From: Batillaria attramentaria
Taxonomy: Eukaryota; Mollusca; Gastropoda; Batillariidae
Direction of reading: 5' to 3'
Assembly: GCA_018292915.2 (NCBI GenBank)
Contig: JACVVK020000203.1
Span: 429,001 to 493,000 of the forward strand
Length of the DNA stretch: 64,000 bases
This document shows positions 56,436 through 64,000 of the stretch, in pieces. The notes under the pieces were generated by a model, which was given only the letters and a program-made list of their open reading frames with translations, did not search any database and had not been told where the DNA came from. Every line of letters starts with the position of its first letter. The stretch's first letter is position 1. Made by a program: the position numbers and the translations under genes.

Positions 56436-57406
56436 GGAGCGGGGCTTAAAAACTTCCGCCTTTAAATAAGAATTTCCTCCAACCGGCCCCCTTAGTGTAG
56501 TGGTTAGCATGGATCATGATTAGTGGATCATGGACCGGGAGACCAGGGTTCGAGTCCCAGCCGAGGCAAGCGGGATTTTTCCTATCTAGGTCGGCTCCTA
56601 CCCAGAGTGGGTGTGCCATAGGCCCGATGGGGAGGCTGTTGCCACACAGCCGAGTTTCATCGTCCCAGTCCACAGTCCCGAACCACATGGACCTCCATAG
56701 CATCATCTTACCATCATCCTTATCTCTAATCTATCATCATGCATAATAAACATTGTCCCAGCTTCTGAGTCCTCCGTGGGTCCCACCCATGACCTGGGAG
56801 GAACACCACTGGAGCTGGAAAAGAGTTGGGTCAGCAAAAAAAAAAAATAAAAAAAATGTTCCTCACCCCAAAGAGTGTTTCCTCATCTGAAGCACAAAAT
56901 CAAGCACAAATGCACCGAAGTGCACAGATTTTAGTTTAATTCTAAACAATTTCTTTCCCAAAGACAGTGTTTCCTCCTCTGAAGCAATCAAAATCACGCC
57001 CAAAAAGGAACCAAACTGCTAAGATTTTACTCTAGCTTTAAAAAAAAAATTTTCGGACAAAAAGGAATTTACGTGGAGAAGGTTTAATACTATGCAACAA
57101 GGTCGCTTGGACTACTTTTTGATATCCGAAGGTCTCTTAAGTTGTACCAAGTCTGTTGGGATTGGTAGCAGTCATTGGTCAGACCATTCACAGTCAGATT
57201 TCTCTGGTATTAAATACTGGTTTTGAAAGAAAAAGATCACGTAAATATTGGAAATTTCATAATAGGATATGGACTTTTGTGGACCTGGGGATGGAGTGGG
57301 GGGATCCTGGACACCCCAAGGATCATGCGCTCATGGTTTTGGCACTTCGTCATTAAATGCTACATACTTTTCCTCCTTCTGGACCATGGATCATTGTAAG
57401 CCCTGA
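56436..57406 (+). mobile_element. hAT-like element, family P, with nested SINE
   Basis: Opens GCGGGGCTTAAAAACTTCCG and closes CATTGTAAGCCCTG; a SINE B copy at 56483-56850 interrupts it after 47 bases. Internal family motifs are repeated twice (near 56895 and 56975). Confidence 0.55.
56483..56850 (+). mobile_element. SINE family B with internal deletion
   Basis: Head CCCCCTTAGTGTAGTGGTTA, B box GGTTCGAGTCCC. The body segment carrying the CACTTCACGGGTGCGAC motif is missing near 56660. Confidence 0.85.
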
Positions 57407-57762
57407 AGGAGACCTGACTATACCCATTAACATCTTACTCGAATAATCCTGCGTTTCCACACAGCCGTCATAATGGATTTCACAGCCTCAGTTCAGAAAC
57501 CGGGGACAGAAGATAGACATGAATCTTTCACCATGATATGAGTGTGGGACTAACATGAAACGTTATGTTTTTTCCAAATTAACAGATACAATATAACAAG
57601 AAATCTCAAGACAAATGTCAGACCAGTTTGAAAGGCAGTTAATGCTTCAGGCAATTTCAGAAGAAATGGAATACAGCACATGCAGCTTAACATTGAGGAG
57701 ACCTCTTAACTCCTAACTGTCCACACACGAATCACATCCTGAATCAAAATCGTCACAACACA

Positions 57763-58215
57763 AGACAGCCACTAGATAGCACTATTATGCAACCTCGAGG
57801 CCAGCAGTCTGTCCGAGAGACAGCGTAACGTGCCGTCATGTTGCATCACACTCTGGTGAGCGGTTAACGCTAGCCAGACAGCTCAGCGAATTCGCACCCT
57901 CTTGTGAATACTGCGGTCACTCCTAGTTGGGGTATTGGCCACGTAATAGCTAACGGCACACTCAGTCGGGCCCCCTTACAATTCGCCCCAAGCACTTCCC
58001 ACTGGCGTGAGGGCGGTAGACAACATGAGACAAGTCCCGTTACAATGAGCATGAAACCACATGTGACGTACTCACAGCCGTATAAGCCATACACAAGACT
58101 GCCCTGAGCAGGCGAAGGGATTATGAGAGACTGCGGGCTGTGCATCGTCGGGGGAGGGAAACGCGCCTCCCTGAGAGTGCCCACGCCTTGCGTAATAGTG
58201 TTGTGAAGTGCTGTC
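57763..58215. mobile_element. Longer foldback/MITE element related to 24886-24972
   Basis: AGCCACTAGATAGCACTATTATGCA opens and GCCTTGCGTAATAGTG...GTCTAGTGCTG closes as imperfect inverted repeats. The inner motif CCCACGCCTTGC is shared with the copies at 7694 and 24886. Confidence 0.55.
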
Positions 58216-58300
58216 TAGTGCTGTTTAGTGGTCCCGTGAGTTTTGGTAAGTCTTGTCATAGAGTGTGGGCAGGGGGGGTAGGGCTTTGGACAGTTAGGAG

Positions 58301-58379
58301 TTAACCCTGGTTGTGCTGAGCCCGGAATATTCTGGACTTTTCAGCATACGACAAATTTATTCAGCAAGGCCAGGGTTAA
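58301..58379. mobile_element. TTAA-flanked inverted-repeat element, copy 2
   Basis: TTAACCCTGG at the left and CCAGGGTTAA at the right are perfect complements; core TGCTGAGCCCGGAATATTC shared with 9950-10041. Confidence 0.65.
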
Positions 58380-58463
58380 AAGCGATAAAAGACAACAAGT
58401 AGCGTATCTGCACAACTGATACAACCGCAACACTGAGTATTGAAAGGAGATGAACAAAGTTGC

Positions 58464-58718
58464 GCTCAGTTTGGTATAGTTCACCCGGTAGGGGGTGCAA
58501 ATGTATACCAGTCAATGTTTCGCATAAAATAAAGTCGTAGGACGAAGTCAGCGGCCATGTGCCTTCACCTCGCCAGACCCCGGAGTACATTTGCACCCCC
58601 TCCTGCGTTGCCGGGATACAGTCGCCCCCGTTAGTGGACGACTAGAGTTTATTTGCCCCTCCTGCGCATGACTGGTATACATTTGCACATCCTAACGGGT
58701 GAACTATACCAACTGAGC
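58464..58718. mobile_element. Inverted-repeat element, family R, copy 1
   Basis: GCTCAGTTTGGTATAGTTCA... at the left is mirrored by GGGTGAACTATACC.AACTGAGC at the right. Several inner GTATACCAGT / GCAAATGTA motifs occur in both orientations. Confidence 0.7.
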
Positions 58719-58899
58719 CAAAGTTGTACTGCACTGTAACTGATGGGTATGATATTGTAGAGAAGTAGTAATGAAGGGTATAGTTCTCGTTTAGATTGTA
58801 TGAACACAACCTCGTGTGATGACCAGAACTGAAGTGCTGGTACCAGCAGTATGAACAAACCCCAGTGGGGGTCAAAGCAGCAGTGGATAGATAACCCTG

Positions 58900-60035
58900 T
58901 CAATCCACCCCTTGACCATCACTGCACTTAATTTAAAGGTGAAGTTTTACAAAACTTCTTCCCCAGACAGCAGAAATGAGATAAACGCACTTAGGCTAAA
59001 TAGAATGCCTGAAAAAATTAATTCATGCCAAGTATAATGTGCTGTCATGATGAAAGCTCATCACCTATATTAGGCTAGATAAGCACTGTCCGATTGAACC
59101 AACAGCTATATGAAAGGATTTTCATAAATGGTTTCGGCTGCAGTGAGAATGCTGAAGTACAAGTAATGCACATGACTCAGGCTGGGAAGTTTCAGTCATT
59201 TGGCAATTTTCAGCCAAATTTCTTCAGCCGAAAAACCTAAGATTCAGCCAAAGAACAGGAAGGAGGGAAAAAGGTTGCAATACACTATCATGATCCATAT
59301 GGGACAGTCTAAATTCATTTTCGAAGACTTGCATGTCAGCATCAAAGCAGCATTTTACTTTTGGGTGCCAGGAGAGGCTACGGAATGCCTTTAAATATGC
59401 TAAAATTTGTTTTCTAAGGTGGGGTGTTGCCCGCATGGTCCCCCAGCAGGGTGCTGCCTCGATCTGCACCCCAGCCTATATAAGTTTCAGTCTTTTTTCT
59501 CAGCAATTCCCCAGCCTGAATTGACTGAGCAGAATGTCTGCCTTGCTCATTTTCAGAATAATCTGGAGTTGTCTAGCGTGTTTTTTTTTCCTGGGTGCAT
59601 CAATAATGCTTTCAGTTCCCAGTGGTTGATCGCTGAGTATCAGTTTGCAGGTTTGAATCTTTCAGCATGCATGTTTTGGACTAAGTCTATAGACAAACAC
59701 AATGTCTGATCTGTACACATGGTACTGGAACCAGGTCTTACATCACAACAGCAACACAAAGTAATGACAGGTGCATAGAATTTTAGATCTCATCTGACTT
59801 CGAAGAACGGAAAGATCAGAAAGGCAAGGGTTATATATCTACCATCCTTTGTAACCTTTGACATCCAGCAGAAATCTGCAAGAAAGTCTGAAGTTGGTGG
59901 GATCCCACCAACGGTGTAGTGATAGTTAGAACATGAAGTTGAAGTCTTGCAGGATGCCTCACAGCCCAAATGGTGGTAAGAACGTCACAAGATTGTTGTT
60001 AGCTGACGACAAGGAAGTGGAGGGGAATTGTAAGA
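58900..60035. other. Region 3' of GRTP1, no gene seen
   Basis: Probably GRTP1 3' UTR and flank. A stretch near 59370-59420 (AATGCCTTTAAATATGCTAA) resembles 50930-50975, another low-copy repeat. Confidence 0.4.
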
Positions 60036-63000
60036 TCAGGAATCCGCCACAACGCGCCTCATACAGGTCTCCCTCATCTTTCTCAGTTTTGCTCTGGGCA
60101 GTGACCCGGTCTCTTTGAAGATACTCTGTAAATGTGAAACGCACGCAAACACACATGTAAGCACATCTAGAAAACTAGTGGTAGCAGCTGGTATAGTTTG
60201 CCCACTAGGGGGTGCAAATGTATACCAGTTATATGCACGGGGCGCAAATGTACTCCAGCTCTCTACTCGGTGGGGTGATTGTATCCTGCTCTTCAGTCCA
60301 GTCAACTCTTGCAATATTGCTGTGATACTGTCACCAAGAGGCTCGTTTCCAGAAAACGACAGATACTTCACATCACCATCTGATGGCTACATTAGTTTAA
60401 TACTTTCGTTTAAGTTACATTCATGAAACGAAGTTAGCTGTCATGTGACTTCAACTCGAGAGACCCAAATCCAGGATGCATATGCACCCTGTCCCATGCA
60501 GCTGGTGTACATTTGCTCCCATGGCAAATGACTGGAATACATTTGCACCCCGTAATAAGCGAACTATACCATCTGAGCAAACCTGGTACACTGACAGTCA
60601 CTGTAGAACAATGCCTTTTTTTTACACAGTACAGTATCAGTCACTAATGTGGCCTGTCCACCAAGGCCTTGCGTGTTCGATCCGCAGCCCTGTACGGCAT
60701 GCTAACACGCAAAGCATTTACAAAATCATCTGATTCGTGCATCACTTCGCATGTACAGAAAATTGTCTCACCATTCTGATCTCCAGCACAGCTTGCACTC
60801 CAACCAGTGTATTCTAGCTCTCTTGGCCTTTAAACAGCTGAATGCAAAGTGTTTTAAAAAACCCTCTGTGCACTGTGACTTGGTTTTTAGTGCCTCTAAA
60901 ATGGCAACAATTAAAAGACTGGTTGAGTTTGCACTGCTTCCACCATACACACTAACTTTCTCACCTCCATGAACGTGTGGCAATTCAGGACAACAGGATC
61001 ACTCTCCAGTTTCTTGAGAATTTCAACGGTGGCCGTGAAGTCCTTTGCCTCCATAAGCTCCGTCTTTTTTTTGGCAATCAAGGTCAAGGCCACCCGCATG
61101 ACAATCTTGGATCCCTCGAAAAACAAACTGTCCCAAATACGAAGTACAGTCTGAAAGAACAAAAAGTAGATTTCTGTGAATTAAAAAACACACAAGGAAG
61201 TCTTGGTCATTAACAACAGTCTGTGTTTTAAAAAAAAAGAAGAAAATTATGCTCATTGCACAACAAGTCAAACTTAGGTTTTACAAATCTTACAATTTAG
61301 TGAACTGTAATAGCAGTATAATATAGTAGTTTAGTACATTGTTGTATTTTTCTCCTGCTATGTCGCTCTCTCGGTGCACTCGCAGAGAAGACACGGGATA
61401 CAACAGGATAGAACTCCAATACTTTATTAACAGAAGATGCGCAAGAACAAACTCATGAAAGAGGAAGGACCCAGAACGCTGTGCAGTGCTGCTTATATAC
61501 TAACAGGTCAGATCTAGAACATTCTGCAACATACTGGCAAGTACGACACACAAACAACAACAACAACAACGAAGCTGAAGGATTTCTAGGTACCTCTACA
61601 GGCAGCACATCAGCATACAGACAGATGAACCACTTCATCCCCACCAGGCTCCAGTGGAGACCCACCTGATCCAGGTGTGCGTACAGATCTGGCAGTTTCC
61701 ACCTGGGACAAACATGCACACAAACAGGTAAAGTTCACCGCCTGAAAGGTCATCACTTTGAAAAAGTAAATGGCATCCTGGCCAGAGTTGGGAGACAGCT
61801 GAGTTACAGCTATTAGCCAATAACCAGTTAACTGAAGCAAAACCACCACCACCATCACCAAACCAAATCCCCTAACACACTGAAGTGTCTGCAGCCACCT
61901 CACTTAAATGTGACCCTTTCTCAAAAAAGGGAACATAAGTTGAAAATTATCAATGTTGATATATGTACATTACTGCAATCTGCTGGTTATACAGTTTAAT
62001 TCAATACAAGAATGAAACCTGTAGTACTAAAATTGACAGAGATATCAGCAGTTGAAGTTGGCTATCCACTAGGTGGCCATACTGACCCCCAAGACTCTTT
62101 TCGCTTGTTGCGGCATCCAGCCTAGCGCGACTTACGGTCCCTTTCGCAAGAACGGGTCACAAATGTAGGACAAGGTGGACTTGTCCAATGGCATACAAAG
62201 CACACATCTCCTAGATCTAGGTAGCGCTCTCAGCTTTATTTACTTCCCATATATATAAAATTTAAAAAAAAAAAAAATTTTTTAAGGGTTATTATCAAAA
62301 TCTCATAATTATTTGTACTGGTTGACACACCTGACGACATCTCCTAGCAGCTCCTGTTCTGCCTTGACTGCCAGCATGTCTGAAGCATAATAATCTGCAA
62401 AAATGGAACATTTAATGAATTCTTACTCCACTGTTGAAATTTCAAGAATGCATAGATTGGTTGAAATTGGATCGACAAGTTCAGAGAACGCACAGTCACA
62501 AAGCTCTTTCTCTCTCTCTCTCTCTCACGCACACTGACACACATGCACATACTCTCTCTCTCTCTCAAACAAAAGCACGCATGCACGCACACATACACAT
62601 AAAGAGTAACAAACCTGGCAAGAGTTGTCGAGTTACTGTATCCAAGAGCCAGAACGCCTTTTCCTCACTTCGCAAAATGAGCAGCATCATACCAGCCACA
62701 AAGTTCAGACCCTGCAATGTCACAATTGAATAATACACACATTTTACGTTGATACATTTCAGGGTATGAGGTGAATAACATAATACAGTTTAAACATCTA
62801 CATGTGGCAATGTCCAGACAAATGAATTTAGAGACATTTTCAAGATCATGATAGGTATCACCAGAACCCTGTTACACTGTAAAACTAACAACAACAACAA
62901 CCCCCTACCCCCAAGGAAAAAACCCAAACAAAAAACCCCCACAAAAACAACCAACCAACTAAACAAATATAAAAGTGATTACCAGGGAAGGAGAATTTTT

Positions 63001-63404
63001 AGAGCGTAAAACAAAAAATCCATAAAAAAGAAAAGAATGGAAATCAGTTTGTGAACACGAATACAAGATTAAACCTTTGTAAATTTTACAAGACGGCTTA
63101 CCCTCTTACCAGTACTCTGTATTTTTACACGTTAATGAGACTTTCCATGCTAGACAATGCAGAATTATTATGAGGCAGTGAATTACAAAGAGCTGTTCCT
63201 TTAACTTTATATGTGTCATCATCCATAACCCTCATCCCCCCCCCCCCCCCACCTCATAGACAAATATTCTTCATACCTGGCAGTAACCAATGTGCGGATT
63301 GTTTAGGGCGAAGGCTTTTAAAACATTCGTCAGTGGTTTCTGCAGACCACTTGGGTCGATTGTGTTTGCAAAGTAGATGTTCTCTGGAAATGTTCTGTGG
63401 ATAT
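60036..63404 (-). CDS. GRTP1: GRTP1-like TBC-domain Rab GTPase-activating protein, 5' partial
   Basis: Minus exons 63404-63277, 62711-62615, 62394-62331, 61702-61594, 61150-60965 and 60125-60036 have GT-AG borders and matching phases, and give 224 residues ending RRVVADS-stop. The TBC catalytic signatures are present: the arginine-finger motif DIHRTFPEN at the first exon border and the glutamine-finger motif GYCQG across the next junction. Then come FWLLDTV, DYYASDMLAVKAEQELLGD, WFICLYADVLPVE and TVLRIWDSLFFEGSK, in the order of growth-hormone-regulated TBC protein 1 (TBC1D6). Such proteins speed GTP hydrolysis by Rab proteins in membrane traffic. The N-terminal third lies beyond the right window edge. 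An LTR copy sits in one intron and an inverted-repeat element in the last. Confidence 0.9.
60183..60579. mobile_element. Inverted-repeat element, family R, copy 2
   Basis: GGTATAGTTTGCCCACTAGG opens and AAGCGAACTATACCATCTGAG closes; inner GCAAATGTATACCAG motifs are inverted near 60540. Lies in the last GRTP1 intron. Confidence 0.65.
61340..61543 (-). mobile_element. Solo-LTR-like repeat, copy 2
   Basis: On the minus strand: TGTTCTAGATCTG, TATATAAGCAGCACTG (TATA box), AATAAAGTATTGGAG (poly-A signal), GCGACATAGCAGGAG and terminal ATACAACA. Antisense to nothing: it is in the same orientation as GRTP1, inside its intron. Confidence 0.65.
62505..62570. repeat. (TC)n simple repeat
   Basis: Two TC runs separated by ACGCACACTGACACACATGC, in a GRTP1 intron. 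Confidence 0.85.
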
Positions 63405-63825
63405 CTGAAAAAAAAAAAAATCATAATAATTATAAGCAAGCACTGTGCCTGTGGTCCAAGCAAAGTTAACTTGGTCTGTTTTAAGAATAATTTGGGTGCA
63501 GATGGATTATACTCTTTTCTGGCCGCAGTACAGGACCCTTGTGCCTTTGGTAACCGGTACTTGCTGCTTGCAGCACATGGGCCTCGACTTGGAAAATACT
63601 TTCATTTTCACCCCCCTATGTCTGAAACTGTGGCTTGTAATCAGCTCCATAGTGGCTGCGGGTGGCTAGTACCAGTTGCTGAAGGCATGAGGACCTACCT
63701 TGGGGTACGGCCAGAAAAGAGTTTACTTTTTTTCCCATCATGAACATAAACAATAGGGCAATCGGGGAAAAGCCAGTACATGTGCATAAAAACCAGTGTC
63801 TGGAATGTGAAGTGTCTTAGCGGGG

Positions 63826-64000
63826 CAGGGGCGGTCAGTGGTCTAGTGGTTAAGAGACTTGTCACCAATGCGAGAGGTCAGGGGTTCGAGTCCCACTTGG
63901 GGCGAAGAATCTTTCCTTCTCGTATGTGGCACCGTTCATTCGGGCCGATCGTCGGGGGTTCTCTCCGGGTACTCCGGCTTCCTCCCCCTCTGCTTTGGAA
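63826..64000 (+). mobile_element. SINE family A, cut by the window end
   Basis: GCGGTCAGTGGTCTAGTGGT, B box GGTTCGAGTCCC and the first part of the body up to the last base. Confidence 0.95.

Overview
The window is animal nuclear DNA, most likely from a mollusc and probably a gastropod. Genes are split by GT-AG introns. One gene is a GRL101-type receptor (LDL-receptor class A and leucine-rich repeats fused to a rhodopsin-like 7TM), a receptor class first described in the pond snail Lymnaea. About half of the non-coding DNA is repeats: three tRNA-headed SINE families, fragments of APE-type LINEs, short inverted-repeat elements and very long (CA/TG)n runs. Species is not determinable by eye.

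Layout: (1) 1-2812, minus: an APE-type LINE running off the left edge, with endonuclease and reverse-transcriptase frames separated by one frameshift. (2) 5069-11050, plus: the last eight coding exons of XRRA1; upstream exons lie outside the window or were not found. (3) 12332-15678, plus: two exons of a small basic protein of unknown family, joined by a likely GC-AG intron. (4) about 17500-26931, minus: a ribonuclease-inhibitor-type LRR protein with lysine-rich ends; one internal exon was not located. (5) 30232-35718, plus: a four-exon receptor with the order CUB-CUB-LDLa-CTLD-LDLa(x4)-LRR-7TM. (6) 37099-39462, plus: a single-exon Toll-like receptor whose frame is intact except for one in-frame TGA between ectodomain and transmembrane-TIR part, followed by a degenerate duplicate of its own 3' end. 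(7) 39700-44400: repeats and microsatellites. (8) 44462-51244, plus: a complete ten-exon NUFIP1 model with one anomalous splice donor. (9) 51597-60000: mostly repeats. (10) 60036-63404, minus: the last six exons of GRTP1, a TBC-domain Rab GAP; its 5' exons lie beyond the right edge.

The genes do not form an operon-like system. XRRA1, NUFIP1 and GRTP1 are conserved housekeeping-type genes. The most distinctive part is the tandem pair of pattern-recognition-like receptors at 30-39.5 kb, 1.4 kb apart on one strand. Also notable are microsatellites abutting splice donors in four genes, two likely GC-AG introns, a SINE inserted next to an XRRA1 splice acceptor with a perfect target duplication, and several families of short elements whose terminal repeats can be read directly.
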